Shown here one piece after another: positions 17,057-25,842 of a stretch of DNA of 64,000 bases (positions are counted from its first letter, which is position 1; the number at the start of each line of letters is the position of its first letter). The stretch is from Aestuariibaculum lutulentum. Its GTDB lineage: Bacteria; Bacteroidota; Bacteroidia; Flavobacteriales; Flavobacteriaceae. Made by a program: the position numbers and the translations under genes. The notes beneath the pieces are model-generated. The model was not told the origin of the DNA. It saw nothing but the letters and a program-made list of their open reading frames with translations, and ran no database searches. The DNA lies in assembly GCF_032926325.1 (NCBI RefSeq), contig NZ_CP136709.1:3718726-3782725 (forward strand), written 5' to 3'.

Positions 17057-18115
17057 ATGAATTTACAGCAAAGAATTAATGCTTTTGTAAAATTAGGAGA
17101 TTTTATACGTCAATTTTCTAACGATACAATCGAAAAACAAGATACTGTTGAATTGAACGACATGTTTTTCGACGGATTTAAACATCAATTAAAATTAGCC
17201 GAAGAACACAATGGTTGGTTTACGCCTGAAAACATCAGGTTTTCCTTAAAAGGCTGGAGCGATTCACTAACTCCTGAAAAACTAAATACCTGGCTTAAAC
17301 CTTATAAAATAGAAGATGGTTCTCAAAAGCAAGTAGCCATTATTATGGCGGGAAATATTCCGTTAGTAGGATTTCACGACTTTATTTCGGTTTTAATTAC
17401 TGGTCATAAAGTATTAGTAAAGCAATCCAGCAACGACAAACACCTGCTTCCTTATTTGTCAAAATATTTAGAATTCGTTGAACCTGATTTCAAAGGTTTA
17501 ATCTCTTTCACAGAAGAAAAGGTTGAAAATTTCGATGCGGTTATTGCTACCGGAAGCAATAATACAGCGCGATACTTTGAATACTATTTTAAAGACAAAC
17601 CGTCTATTATTCGCAACAATCGTAATTCTGTTGCCGTACTAACTGGAAATGAAACTGAGGAGGAACTTAAGAGCTTAAGTGAAGACATTTTTAGATATTA
17701 TGGATTAGGCTGCAGAAATGTATCAAAACTATTCATCCCAAAAGGTTATGATTTTGATGCCTTTTTTAATGCCATGTACAACTGGCATCCCATTATAGAA
17801 AAGGCAAAATACGCTAATAATTATGACTATAATAAAGCCGTGTATTTGATGAGTGAGTTTGATATGCTTGAAAATGGTTTTTTAATGATTAAAGAAGACC
17901 AAAGTTATGCTTCGCCAATTGCTACGGTCTTTTATGAATATTACGAGAGTCTGGAACAATTGAAGGAAAAATTAGAAGCCGACGAAAAGCAAATTCAATG
18001 TATTGTTGCTAAAGGATTCAGTGAAAACGAAATTGCTTTTGGAGCGACTCAAAAACCGGAACTTTGGGATTATGCGGATAGTGTCGATTCTGTTGAATTT
18101 TTATTATCAATTTAA
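17057..18115 (+). CDS. LuxC-type acyl-CoA reductase
   Basis: A 352-residue member of the acyl-CoA reductase (LuxC) family, which reduces acyl-CoA to fatty aldehyde with NADPH. The central IIMAGNIPLVGFHDF (95-109) and ATGSNNTARYFEYYF (164-178) segments form the nucleotide-binding region. Cys219 in YYGLGCRNVSKLFIP is the likely acyl-thioester residue, as in aldehyde dehydrogenases. The protein is shorter than LuxC (about 480) and there is no luxAB. It lies just upstream of serC with an 84-base gap and divergent from the ferredoxin. The cellular product is unknown; aliphatic aldehyde for lipid or pigment synthesis is only a guess. Confidence 0.85.
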   Translation: MNLQQRINAFVKLGDFIRQFSNDTIEKQDTVELNDMFFDGFKHQLKLAEEHNGWFTPENIRFSLKGWSDSLTPEKLNTWLKPYKIEDGSQKQVAIIMAGNIPLVGFHDFISVLITGHKVLVKQSSNDKHLLPYLSKYLEFVEPDFKGLISFTEEKVENFDAVIATGSNNTARYFEYYFKDKPSIIRNNRNSVAVLTGNETEEELKSLSEDIFRYYGLGCRNVSKLFIPKGYDFDAFFNAMYNWHPIIEKAKYANNYDYNKAVYLMSEFDMLENGFLMIKEDQSYASPIATVFYEYYESLEQLKEKLEADEKQIQCIVAKGFSENEIAFGATQKPELWDYADSVDSVEFLLSI

Positions 18116-18199
18116 TGAAAAAATTATTGAATTTTCAGTAGTAAATCATCAATTAATTAGCAACTTTGTATCCTTAAAATCAACAACTCTACAACAGAA

Positions 18200-19264
18200 A
18201 TGAAAAAACATAATTTTAGTGCTGGACCAAGCATTTTACCACAAGAAGTGTTGCAAAAGGCTGCCAAAGCCGTAATTGATTATAATAACGAAGGTTTATC
18301 TTTAATTGAAATGTCTCATAGAAGTAAAGCTTTTATTGACATTATGGAACACTCAAGAGCCTTAGTTTTAGAATTATTAGGCTTAGAAGGTAAAGGGTAT
18401 CAAGTACTATTTTTACAAGGTGGTGCAAGTTTACAGTTTTTAATGACTGCAATGAATCTTTTAGAGAAAAAAGCGGGTTATGTAAATACTGGTGCTTGGA
18501 GTGAAAAGGCTATTAAAGAAGCTCAAAAAATTGGTGACATTATCGAAGTTGTATCTTCTAAAGATGCTAACTTTAACTATATTCCAAAAGGATACAACGT
18601 TCCTTCAGATTTAGATTATTTACACTTAACGTCTAACAATACCATTTTTGGTACACAAATTAAATCGTTCCCTACTACAAATGTGCCTTTAGTATGCGAT
18701 ATGAGTAGTGATATTTTCTCTCGTGTATTAGACTTTACTCAATTCGATTTAATCTATGCCGGAGCTCAAAAAAATATGGGGCCTGCAGGAACAACTTTAG
18801 TCGTTGTTAAAGAAGATCTTTTAGGAAAAGTATCTCGTAATATTCCAGCTATTTTAGATTATCAAAAACACATTGGAGCTGATAGTATGCTTAACACCCC
18901 TCCTGTTTTTGCCGTTTATACATCTATGTTAACTTTAGAGTGGCTTAAAAATGAAGGTGGTATTGCTGCTATTGAAGAAGCTAACGAGAAGAAAGCTACA
19001 TTAATGTATTCTGAAATAGATCTTAATCCTTTATTTAAAGGTTTCGCTGCTGTAGAAGATCGTTCGCCTATGAACGCTACTTTTAACCTGGTAAACGAAG
19101 ATTTAAAAGAAACTTTCGATGCTATGCTTAAAGAAGCTGGTATTAGCGGCGTTAATGGTCACCGTAGTGTTGGAGGTTACAGAGCTTCTATGTACAACGC
19201 TTTACCTATCGAGAGTGTTCAGGCTCTTGTTGAAGTAATGAGTGAATTAGAAAACAAAGCTTAA
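18200..19264 (+). CDS. serC: Phosphoserine aminotransferase
   Basis: SerC converts 3-phosphohydroxypyruvate and glutamate to phosphoserine in serine synthesis and uses PLP. The 354-residue sequence starts MKKHNFSAGPSILP, the classic SerC opening. It has LFLQGGASLQF for phosphate binding of PLP. Lys191 in YAGAQKNMGPAG forms the Schiff base, and the C-terminal GHRSVGGYRASMYNAL is the substrate-binding signature. serA follows 80 bases downstream. Codon choice leans to frequent codons (GGT, CGT, GCT), as expected for a well expressed gene. CAACTTTG at 18161 is one base from a -7 element, so an own promoter is possible. Confidence 0.97.
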   Translation: MKKHNFSAGPSILPQEVLQKAAKAVIDYNNEGLSLIEMSHRSKAFIDIMEHSRALVLELLGLEGKGYQVLFLQGGASLQFLMTAMNLLEKKAGYVNTGAWSEKAIKEAQKIGDIIEVVSSKDANFNYIPKGYNVPSDLDYLHLTSNNTIFGTQIKSFPTTNVPLVCDMSSDIFSRVLDFTQFDLIYAGAQKNMGPAGTTLVVVKEDLLGKVSRNIPAILDYQKHIGADSMLNTPPVFAVYTSMLTLEWLKNEGGIAAIEEANEKKATLMYSEIDLNPLFKGFAAVEDRSPMNATFNLVNEDLKETFDAMLKEAGISGVNGHRSVGGYRASMYNALPIESVQALVEVMSELENKA

Positions 19265-19310
19265 GTTTTAAATAAACACCGACTAACAATTAATAAACCG
19301 AACAATTAAG

Positions 19311-19330
19311 GTTTCCGATTGTAAGGAAAC
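19311..19330 (+). other. Small hairpin in the serC-serA gap
   Basis: GTTTCC and GGAAAC form a six-base stem around an eight-base loop 14 bases before the serA ATG. No T-run follows, so it is not a terminator. It may influence translation or mean nothing. Confidence 0.25.
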
Positions 19331-19344
19331 AAAAAATAAATAAA

Positions 19345-20295
19345 ATGAAAGTATTAGCAAACGACGGTATTTCAAACAGTGGTATTGAAGCTCTTGAAAA
19401 AGGAGGTTTTGAAGTAATTACTACTACCGTAGCTCAAGAACAGTTAATAAACTATATTAACGAAAAAGAAATTAGTGTTTTATTAGTACGTAGTGCTACA
19501 ACAGTACGTAAAGACCTTATTGATGCTTGTCCAAGTATTAAAATTATTGGTCGTGGCGGTGTTGGTATGGATAATATTGATGTAGAATACGCTAAAGGAA
19601 AAGGTATTTCTGTAATCAATACACCTGCGTCTTCATCTCACTCTGTAGCAGAATTAGTATTTGCACATTTCTATGGTTTAGCACGTTTCTTACACAACTC
19701 TAACAGAGAAATGCCTCTTGAAGGAGACACTAAGTTTAAAGCGCTAAAAAAAGCCTATGGTAAAGGTGTTGAGTTAAAAGGTAAAACATTAGGTGTTTTA
19801 GGTTTCGGTCGTATTGGTCAGGCAACTGCAAAAGTAGCTTTAGGAGCTGGAATGAAAGTAATCGCTTTCGATCCGTTCCTGGAAAAAGCGAACTTAGAAT
19901 TAGAGTTTTTCGACGGACAAAAAGTAAACTTCGAAATCAATACAATTTCTAAGGAAGACGTTTTAAAACAAGCCGATTTCATTACTTTACACGTACCTTC
20001 TCAAAAAGAATACGTTATTGGTGCTCCAGAATTCGAATTAATGAAAGATGGTGTATTTATTGCTAATGCTGCTCGTGGTGGTGTGGTTGATGAAATTGCT
20101 TTAGTAAACGCTATAGAATCTGGTAAAGTTGCTGGTGCTGCTTTAGACGTTTTTGAAAAAGAACCAACTCCGGAAATTCAGTTATTAATGAATGCTTCTT
20201 TATCGTTAACTCCTCATACAGGTGCAGCGACTAGCGAAGCGCAAGATAGAATTGGAACTGAGTTAGCTGAGCAAATCATCAGTATTCTTGGTTAA
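19345..20295 (+). CDS. serA: D-3-phosphoglycerate dehydrogenase (short form)
   Basis: This enzyme oxidises 3-phosphoglycerate with NAD+ to open serine synthesis. The 316-residue protein has the D-2-hydroxyacid dehydrogenase layout: GRGGVGMDNID (substrate side), the Rossmann motif LGFGRIGQATA with the acidic Asp in IAFDPF, and catalytic Arg in NAARGGVVDE. The Glu is in FEKEPTPE and the His in LTPHTGAATSEA. It lacks the C-terminal ACT and intervening domains of E. coli SerA, so serine feedback through ACT is not expected. The neighbouring serC supports the serine role over other D-2-hydroxyacid dehydrogenases. A strong terminator follows. Confidence 0.93.
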   Translation: MKVLANDGISNSGIEALEKGGFEVITTTVAQEQLINYINEKEISVLLVRSATTVRKDLIDACPSIKIIGRGGVGMDNIDVEYAKGKGISVINTPASSSHSVAELVFAHFYGLARFLHNSNREMPLEGDTKFKALKKAYGKGVELKGKTLGVLGFGRIGQATAKVALGAGMKVIAFDPFLEKANLELEFFDGQKVNFEINTISKEDVLKQADFITLHVPSQKEYVIGAPEFELMKDGVFIANAARGGVVDEIALVNAIESGKVAGAALDVFEKEPTPEIQLLMNASLSLTPHTGAATSEAQDRIGTELAEQIISILG

Positions 20296-20324
20296 AATTT
20301 AATGTGACCTTTAGGTTATATCTG

Positions 20325-20355
20325 AGTCCTATACATATGTATGGGACTTTTTTTT
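20325..20355 (+). terminator. Rho-independent terminator after serA
   Basis: AGTCCTATACAT pairs with ATGTATGGGACT, a 12-bp stem with one G-T pair. It is followed at once by eight to nine T residues. It closes the serC-serA unit. Confidence 0.9.
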
Positions 20356-20399
20356 GTACCTTCAAAAACCAAATAACTATTAATATTAAAATTAAAAAC

Positions 20400-21038
20400 A
20401 TGTCAGGTATTTTAGACTTACTAAACAGCGATATAGGTAAAACGATTATTAACGGTGTCTCAAACCAAACCAATCAGTCAGAAAGTAAAACACAAGACGT
20501 TTTAACTATGGCTCTACCGGTTTTAATGCAAGCTATGAAACGTAATGCTTCTACTCCACAAGGTGCAGAAGGTTTATTAGGTGCTTTAAACAGTGGAAAA
20601 CACGACGGTAGTATTTTAGATAATCTGGGCGATTTGTTTAAAGGTGGCGTAGACGACAATATCATTCAGGATGGAGGAAAAATTTTAAGCCACGTGTTAG
20701 GCAACAAGCAACAAACTGTGGAAAATGCATTAGGTGCTAAAGCCGGAATTGATGCAAGTTCGGTTGCACAAATATTAAAAGTAGCTGCTCCTATTTTAAT
20801 GGGCATGTTGGGTAATCAAGCGAAAAAACAAAACGTTAATAATTCAAGTGGTTTAGACAGCCTATTAGGCGGATTAATTGGAGGAAATTCTGCTGAAAGT
20901 GAGCAAAGTTTTCTAACGACTATTTTAGATGCCGATGGTGACGGAAGTGTGATTGACGATGTTGCTGGTATGATTTTAGGTGGTGACAAAAAGAAAGGTG
21001 GTCTTGGCGGCATGCTTGGCGGGCTTTTCGGAAAATAA
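20400..21038 (+). CDS. DUF937 domain protein
   Basis: A 212-residue protein of the DUF937 family, function unknown. It begins MSGILDLLNSDIGKTIINGV. It contains two similar helical halves, each with an ILMGMLG/LLGAL type glycine-leucine stretch. It ends in a glycine-rich tail (KKKGGLGGMLGGLFGK). A DADGDGSVIDD segment near residue 182 resembles a calcium-binding loop. The ATG at 20400 is chosen because the frame upstream of it overlaps the serA terminator. It sits between two terminators (20325 and 21064), so it is probably a single-gene unit. No signal peptide is present, suggesting a cytoplasmic location. Confidence 0.85.
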   Translation: MSGILDLLNSDIGKTIINGVSNQTNQSESKTQDVLTMALPVLMQAMKRNASTPQGAEGLLGALNSGKHDGSILDNLGDLFKGGVDDNIIQDGGKILSHVLGNKQQTVENALGAKAGIDASSVAQILKVAAPILMGMLGNQAKKQNVNNSSGLDSLLGGLIGGNSAESEQSFLTTILDADGDGSVIDDVAGMILGGDKKKGGLGGMLGGLFGK

Positions 21039-21063
21039 TAAATAGCCATTTCTCATTGAAAAT

Positions 21064-21097
21064 AAAAAATGCCAGATAAAATATTCTGGCATTTTTT
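21064..21097 (+). terminator. Rho-independent terminator after the DUF937 gene
   Basis: AAAAAATGCCAGA pairs with TCTGGCATTTTTT, a perfect 13-bp stem with an eight-base loop ending in a T-run. Confidence 0.88.
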
Positions 21098-21198
21098 ATT
21101 TTGTTAAAACCTGAAACTATAGCTATTTAAATTTTCAGTTTTTGTAATTTTAATGAAAGAATTCAGACTATTACACAAACGGTAACAATTAACATCTT

Positions 21199-21639
21199 AT
21201 GAGAATACTAGTATACATACTGCTTACTTTTGGATTCATTATTGGATGTAATACTTCAAAACCTGCTGCGACTGCAAATACCAATGAACAATTGGATGCG
21301 ACGAAACTCAGCGATACCGTTACCATAGCCAATGACGATTTAGAATATGAAATTATCATAATTGAACCAGGTTTTAATTTCTGGTTAGCCAGCAGAGCAA
21401 AACCGGAAGGCTTCTATTCTCAAGAATATTTAGAAAACAGAAATCGTATTTACGTTACCGAATGGAATAGCAGAGTCATACAACCTCAACGCTATAATCC
21501 CAATTTATACGAAATGCAAATCGACTACCAACCTCAAATCGATTACGGTTATGATGTAAATTACAAACTCTATAATTATTTCATCTATTTTCAATTAACC
21601 TACAAGCAACAATTAGCAGGTTTTGTTCCCAGAATTTAA
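21199..21639 (+). CDS. Small lipoprotein, DUF6146-like
   Basis: A 146-residue protein with a lipoprotein signal MRILVYILLTFGFIIGC (Cys17). The mature part is aromatic-rich: GFNFWLASRAKPEGFYSQEYLENRN, then a run of Tyr-containing repeats (YEMQIDYQPQIDYGYDVNYK over 110-130 in part). The pattern matches, from memory, the DUF6146 family common in Flavobacteriaceae, with no known role. It is followed 33 bases later by a membrane protein gene on the same strand and appears to head a four-gene unit ending in a TonB receptor. Confidence 0.78.
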   Translation: MRILVYILLTFGFIIGCNTSKPAATANTNEQLDATKLSDTVTIANDDLEYEIIIIEPGFNFWLASRAKPEGFYSQEYLENRNRIYVTEWNSRVIQPQRYNPNLYEMQIDYQPQIDYGYDVNYKLYNYFIYFQLTYKQQLAGFVPRI

Positions 21640-21672
21640 ATGCTTTAACTACATTTGTTGTACAAGACTTTT

Positions 21673-22170
21673 ATGGTGCAAAAATTTAAAGAACGTTGGC
21701 AAATACAACATAACTGGCAGCTCCTCTTCCCTGTTTTAGGAGTTCTTATTCTGGCGTATTCGGCGTTTAAATTATCTTATATTTTCATTAAAGAATCTCA
21801 TATTATCTTCAATATTTTATTGAGCGTGGTTATTTATTTTCTACTTGTAAAGTTTGTGCTCTTTACATTTAAAAAACTGGAAAATAAATGGAAAATAAAT
21901 TACCGTTGGGAATTTATTCGAATTTATATTGTTTTTGCTGTTACCGGGTCGTCTTCCTTATATGTCAGCAAACCCTTAATGAAACTTATTGGAATCACTA
22001 AAGAAAATCTGGGTTCAGTTCTTTATTGGATACTTTATATCATCATCGGATTAATTTTTTATCAGATTTTATTAGTTTCTATCGGTTGGATTTTTGGTCA
22101 ATTCGACTTTTTTTGGACCTTTGTAAAAAAATTATTGAAACGTATCGGGTTTAAGCGTTTTTTAAGCTAG
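21673..22170 (+). CDS. Integral membrane protein, DUF6787-like
   Basis: A 165-residue protein with four hydrophobic segments (about 18-38, 48-70, 85-105, 120-145) and a basic C terminus ending KKLLKRIGFKRFLS. The central KINYRWEFIRIYIVFAVTGSSS recalls, from memory, DUF6787, which often follows DUF6146 in this family. The ATG at 21673 is preferred to a TTG six codons earlier. Its TAG stop overlaps the GTG start of the next gene by one base, a typical sign of coupled translation. Function unknown. Confidence 0.75.
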   Translation: MVQKFKERWQIQHNWQLLFPVLGVLILAYSAFKLSYIFIKESHIIFNILLSVVIYFLLVKFVLFTFKKLENKWKINYRWEFIRIYIVFAVTGSSSLYVSKPLMKLIGITKENLGSVLYWILYIIIGLIFYQILLVSIGWIFGQFDFFWTFVKKLLKRIGFKRFLS

Positions 22171-22505
22171 TGGAACAAAAAGTTAGAGCAAATATTATTT
22201 TTAAAACCATGGCATTGCTTTTGGCTATTTCGCTATTGAAGCCTGCTGTATTTGAGTTCGCTCATCTTTTTGCACATCATGAACACGATATTTGTAAAGG
22301 TGAAAAAACAACCCACCTTCACAAACTGGATACCGATTGTGACTTTTACAAGTATAAAGTTCACCATCAATACACATTTAATCTTTTTGAGTACACTATT
22401 TTTACTCCAAAAGAACAATCACCAGAAATTGTTTCTCAATACCATTTTCTAAGTGATTACCAACGCTTACAAACCGCTTTACGTGGTCCTCCTGCCCTTA
22501 TTTAA
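22170..22505 (+). CDS. Small His-rich periplasmic or membrane-anchored protein
   Basis: A 111-residue protein. It has one N-terminal hydrophobic helix (about 9-29) followed by a His/Cys-rich stretch: HLFAHHEHDICKGEKTTHLH (about 32-51), then DCDFYKYKVHHQ. The His, Cys and Asp spacing suggests binding of a divalent metal such as zinc or copper. The GTG start overlaps the previous stop as TAGTG, which favours it over an ATG 13 codons later. A TonB receptor with its own His/Glu-rich segment follows after 88 bases. This implies a metal-uptake accessory role by context only; I do not recognise a named family. Confidence 0.72.
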   Translation: MEQKVRANIIFKTMALLLAISLLKPAVFEFAHLFAHHEHDICKGEKTTHLHKLDTDCDFYKYKVHHQYTFNLFEYTIFTPKEQSPEIVSQYHFLSDYQRLQTALRGPPALI

Positions 22506-22593
22506 TAATGAACCTAACACACTAACAAAGAAATTAGTGTCAACATATTATTAAATTACAAAAGCCTTAATTGGTTTTTAAAACATACTTTAC

Positions 22594-24846
22594 ATGCGAT
22601 TATTATTAAATACATTGCTGCTTTTAGCAATGACTAATATTTATGCACAACATTCGTTAAAAGGTCTTGTTGTAGACAACAAAACAAACGAAAGTTTAGC
22701 ATTTACAAACATATACCTATCAGACCTTGAAAAAGGAACAATTACAGACGAAAACGGACAATTTAGCTTAGAGAATCTACCATCAGGAAACTATAAATTG
22801 GTGGTTTCTATTTTAGGGTATGAGACCAAATCCTTAACTGTTAATATCCCAAATCTGCAATACATTGAAATACGTTTGGAATATTCAGCTATTGAAATGG
22901 AAGATATTATTATTTCTACGCCATTTCATAAGTTACAAAGTGAAAACGTTATGAAAGTTGAACGTGCTTCTGTTGAAAATTTAAATGCCAATGGCGCTGT
23001 AAATTTAACCGAGGGCATCAGCAATATTGCTGGCGTTGAAAGTGTAACTACCGGATTAAGCATTGGTAAACCTGTAATTCGTGGTTTAAGTTCTAACCGC
23101 GTTTTAGTGTACACCCAAGGTGTTCGTCTGGAGAATCAGCAATTTGGTAGCGAGCACGGTCTTGGAGTTAGCAGTAACGGTGTGGAAAGTGTCGAGGTTA
23201 TTAAAGGCCCGGCGTCCTTACTTTATGGTAGTGATGCCCTTGGTGGTGTTTTATATTTAAACCCAGAAAAATTTGCTCAAGACAATACATCAAGTGGAGA
23301 TTTTAGTGGTAACTATTACAGCAACACACAAGGATTTAACACAAGTGCCGGATACAAATCATCTGAAAATAATTTTAAATTGTTATTTAGAGGAAGTCTT
23401 ACTGAACATTCCGATTACGATACAGACGAATATCGTGTAACCAATACACGTTTTAGAGAGCAGGATTTTAAAGCCGGAATTGGTTATCAGGTTAATACCT
23501 TTAAAACGGAATTCAGATACAATGCAAACAATTCTAAGCTAGGTATTCCGGAAGAAATAGGTGTACAATCTACTCTAAAAACACCAATGCTTGGATACCA
23601 AAATATAACGAATCATGTATTCAGTTCTAAATCTACCATCTTCCTTAACAACTCGAAGTTAGATATTAATTTAGGTTATATTTACAACGACAGAAAAGAA
23701 TTTGAAGACGAGCACCATCATGATGAAGATGAGGAAGGACACGAAGAACATGAAGAAGAAGAACACCACGAAGATGAACATGAAGAAGACCATGAAATTT
23801 TAGTGCCGTCGCTTCAAATGAAATTAAAAACGGCCAATTACGATGTAAAATACACCTTACCTCAGTTGGGTAAGTTTGAAACCATCGTGGGTGTACAAGG
23901 CATGAATCAGGTAAACACCAACTACGGTGAAGAGCAATTAATTCCAGATGCAACAACCAACGATTTTGGTGTTATGGGAACCTCTCATATTCATTTTGAA
24001 GCTATCGATATTCAGCTTGGTGCACGTTACGATAACCGAAACATTAACGTTGTTTCCGGATTAAACCGAGATTTTAATAGTTTTAATGGTGCCTTAGGAT
24101 TTAAAACTAACATCTTTAAAAACCTGACCGCACGCGTTAATTTCGCTTCTGGGTTTAGAGCGCCTAATTTAGCCGAATTAACTTCCGATGGTATTCACCA
24201 TGGATCCAATCGTTACGAAGTTGGTAATGCCGATTTAAACAACGAGCAAAATTTTCAAACCGATATTGCACTGGAATTTAAAAACGAACACGTTGAGTTT
24301 TTTGTAAACGGATTTTACAACAAGGTAAATGACTATATTTACTTATCGCCAAACGGAAATACAATAGACGACACCCCGGTTTACGATTATATTCAGAATG
24401 ATGCCAAGGTATATGGTGGTGAAGTAGGTGTACATATTCACCCGCACCCTATACACTGGCTACACATAGAATCAAGCTTTGAAACAGTAACAGGAAAACA
24501 GGCTAACAACGAATATTTACCGTTAATTCCAGCGAACTCTTTAAGCAATGTTTTAAGAGTTGAGTTTGAAAAACCTTGGCTTAAAAATGGATATACCTTT
24601 GTAAAATTAGCAAGTACCTTTAATCAAAATAACGTAAGCACCTTTGAAACCTCAACCGATGGTTACAACTTACTAAGTGCAGGATTTGGCGGAAGTTTTA
24701 ATTTATTTAAAAATGAAGCTACTTTAAGTATTTCTGGTACGAACCTAACGAATAAAACCTATATCAATCACCTGTCGCGTTTAAAACCAGACGGTATTTT
24801 TAATATGGGAAGAAATATTAATATTGGATTAAAATATCAATTATAA
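22594..24846 (+). CDS. TonB-dependent receptor with His/Glu-rich segment, probable zinc uptake
   Basis: A 750-residue outer-membrane receptor. The signal peptide MRLLLNTLLLLAMTNIYAQ precedes a carboxypeptidase-like domain (LKGLVVDNKTNESLAFTNIY). Next is a plug with VIRGLSSNRVLVYTQGVRLE and VEVIKGPASLLYGSDALGG, and then a barrel. Residues about 371-401 form a loop made almost wholly of His, Glu and Asp, starting EFEDEHHHDEDEEGHEEHEE. Such loops are known in the zinc receptor ZnuD and related proteins. With the upstream His-rich protein it suggests zinc or a similar metal as ligand. No SusD gene is present. A strong terminator follows. Confidence 0.9.
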   Translation: MRLLLNTLLLLAMTNIYAQHSLKGLVVDNKTNESLAFTNIYLSDLEKGTITDENGQFSLENLPSGNYKLVVSILGYETKSLTVNIPNLQYIEIRLEYSAIEMEDIIISTPFHKLQSENVMKVERASVENLNANGAVNLTEGISNIAGVESVTTGLSIGKPVIRGLSSNRVLVYTQGVRLENQQFGSEHGLGVSSNGVESVEVIKGPASLLYGSDALGGVLYLNPEKFAQDNTSSGDFSGNYYSNTQGFNTSAGYKSSENNFKLLFRGSLTEHSDYDTDEYRVTNTRFREQDFKAGIGYQVNTFKTEFRYNANNSKLGIPEEIGVQSTLKTPMLGYQNITNHVFSSKSTIFLNNSKLDINLGYIYNDRKEFEDEHHHDEDEEGHEEHEEEEHHEDEHEEDHEILVPSLQMKLKTANYDVKYTLPQLGKFETIVGVQGMNQVNTNYGEEQLIPDATTNDFGVMGTSHIHFEAIDIQLGARYDNRNINVVSGLNRDFNSFNGALGFKTNIFKNLTARVNFASGFRAPNLAELTSDGIHHGSNRYEVGNADLNNEQNFQTDIALEFKNEHVEFFVNGFYNKVNDYIYLSPNGNTIDDTPVYDYIQNDAKVYGGEVGVHIHPHPIHWLHIESSFETVTGKQANNEYLPLIPANSLSNVLRVEFEKPWLKNGYTFVKLASTFNQNNVSTFETSTDGYNLLSAGFGGSFNLFKNEATLSISGTNLTNKTYINHLSRLKPDGIFNMGRNINIGLKYQL

Positions 24847-24851
24847 CCTAC

Positions 24852-24887
24852 AAAAAATCCCTTTCTAAACAGAAAGGGATTTTTTTA
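24852..24887. terminator. Bidirectional rho-independent terminator
   Basis: AAAAAATCCCTTTCT pairs with AGAAAGGGATTTTTT around a four-base loop. It lies between the convergent TonB receptor and a small membrane protein gene, whose stop codon it overlaps by a few bases. Confidence 0.88.
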
Positions 24888-25160
24888 TTTTAAATCTTTA
24901 GGTTCCTTTTTCAGAACATAAGTATACAACCACATTAAAGTAAAAGTTGGAATTACATCTAAACCAGGGAGTGCTTCTTCCACAAAGGTTATAACCCCTG
25001 CCACTTTACCCGCTTTTCCTTTATATAACTTAGTCATTAACCAGCCAGAAAGTGGTGCCCAGACAATATCTGAAAACTCCCCTATTCCAGGAATTATAAA
25101 TGACACATAACCAATGGCATCAAATAAAATGCCTAAAACTAATATTTTGTATTTACCCAT
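24885..25160 (-). CDS. Small conserved membrane protein
   Basis: A 91-residue protein with hydrophobic segments near residues 5-25, 50-62 and 68-85. The pattern GILFDAIGYVSFIIPGIGEF and LPGLDVIPTFTLMWLYTYV, with Pro-Gly turns, is one I recall from hypothetical proteins of Bacteroidetes. No function is known to me. The gene lies 44 bases downstream of folE on the same strand and could be co-transcribed. The frame looks genuine: codon use is like neighbours and the end coincides with a terminator. Confidence 0.72.
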   Translation of the reverse strand: MGKYKILVLGILFDAIGYVSFIIPGIGEFSDIVWAPLSGWLMTKLYKGKAGKVAGVITFVEEALPGLDVIPTFTLMWLYTYVLKKEPKDLK

Positions 25161-25204
25161 TAATTAAAATTTATATCAGAAAAAGCACAAAAAACATACC
25201 TAAA

Positions 25205-25792
25205 TTACTTTCCTATCAGCTTTAAAAATTCGTTTCGCGTTTCAATTTTTTCAAACTGTCCGCGGAAACCTGAGGTTGTTGTTAAAGAGTTTTGTTTTTG
25301 CACCCCGCGCATCATCATACACATATGTGAAGCCTCGATAACGACAGCAACACCCTGTGGCTTTAAGGTATCATTTATGCAATCTAAAATTTGTTCAGTT
25401 AGGCGTTCCTGCACCTGTAATCGTCTGGCAAAAACATCGACCACTCGAGGTAATTTGCTTAGTCCAACAATATGTCCGTTTGGAATATAGGCAATATGCG
25501 CTTTACCGAAAAAAGGTAATATATGATGCTCACAAAGTGAATACAACTCAATATCTTTAACAATAACCATTTCGTTGTAACTTTCTTCAAACATGGCGCC
25601 TTTAAGAATCTCTACCGGATCCTGATGATAGCCCTGAGTTAAAAACTGCATGGCTTTTGCGGCGCGTTCCGGCGTTTTTAAAAGCCCGTCACGTTCAGTA
25701 TCTTCACCTAAATCGCTAATAATTTTATTGTAATTATCTTTAATTCCTTCGGTTGCTTCGTCGTTATATTCTTCGAATGATTTGTAATGCAT
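25205..25792 (-). CDS. folE: GTP cyclohydrolase I
   Basis: FolE converts GTP to dihydroneopterin triphosphate, the first step of folate synthesis. The chosen ATG at 25792 gives 195 residues starting MHYKSFEEYNDEATEG. A start 20 codons earlier would include the promoter region. Zinc ligands are visible: Cys and His in LYSLCEHHILPFFGK and Cys in ASHMCMMMRGV. The HIVGLSKLPRVVD motif contributes to GTP binding. The protein is a full-length type IA enzyme. A well-formed promoter lies 20-50 bases upstream. Confidence 0.96.
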   Translation of the reverse strand: MHYKSFEEYNDEATEGIKDNYNKIISDLGEDTERDGLLKTPERAAKAMQFLTQGYHQDPVEILKGAMFEESYNEMVIVKDIELYSLCEHHILPFFGKAHIAYIPNGHIVGLSKLPRVVDVFARRLQVQERLTEQILDCINDTLKPQGVAVVIEASHMCMMMRGVQKQNSLTTTSGFRGQFEKIETRNEFLKLIGK

Positions 25793-25812
25793 TTCAATTT
25801 TTTTTAGAAGAA

Positions 25813-25842
25813 TAAAGATATAGCTTAAATCGCATTTGGCAA
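25813..25842 (-). promoter_or_regulatory. Promoter of folE
   Basis: On the minus strand TTG (25842-25840) is followed after exactly 19 bases by TATCTTTA (25820-25813), one mismatch from TAnnTTTG. Both elements and the spacing match the Bacteroidetes -33/-7 promoter. This is the best complete promoter in the window. Confidence 0.6.

Noticed and set aside
18127..18168. Promoter for serC from TTG at 18127 and CAACTTTG at 18161
   Set aside because: The 31-base spacing is far above the usual 17-23, and the -7 element has a mismatch.
23666..23956. Open frame opposite the His-rich part of the TonB receptor, coding for a His/Leu-rich peptide
   Set aside because: It exists because His/Glu codons give few stops on the other strand. 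The receptor on the plus strand is well supported.
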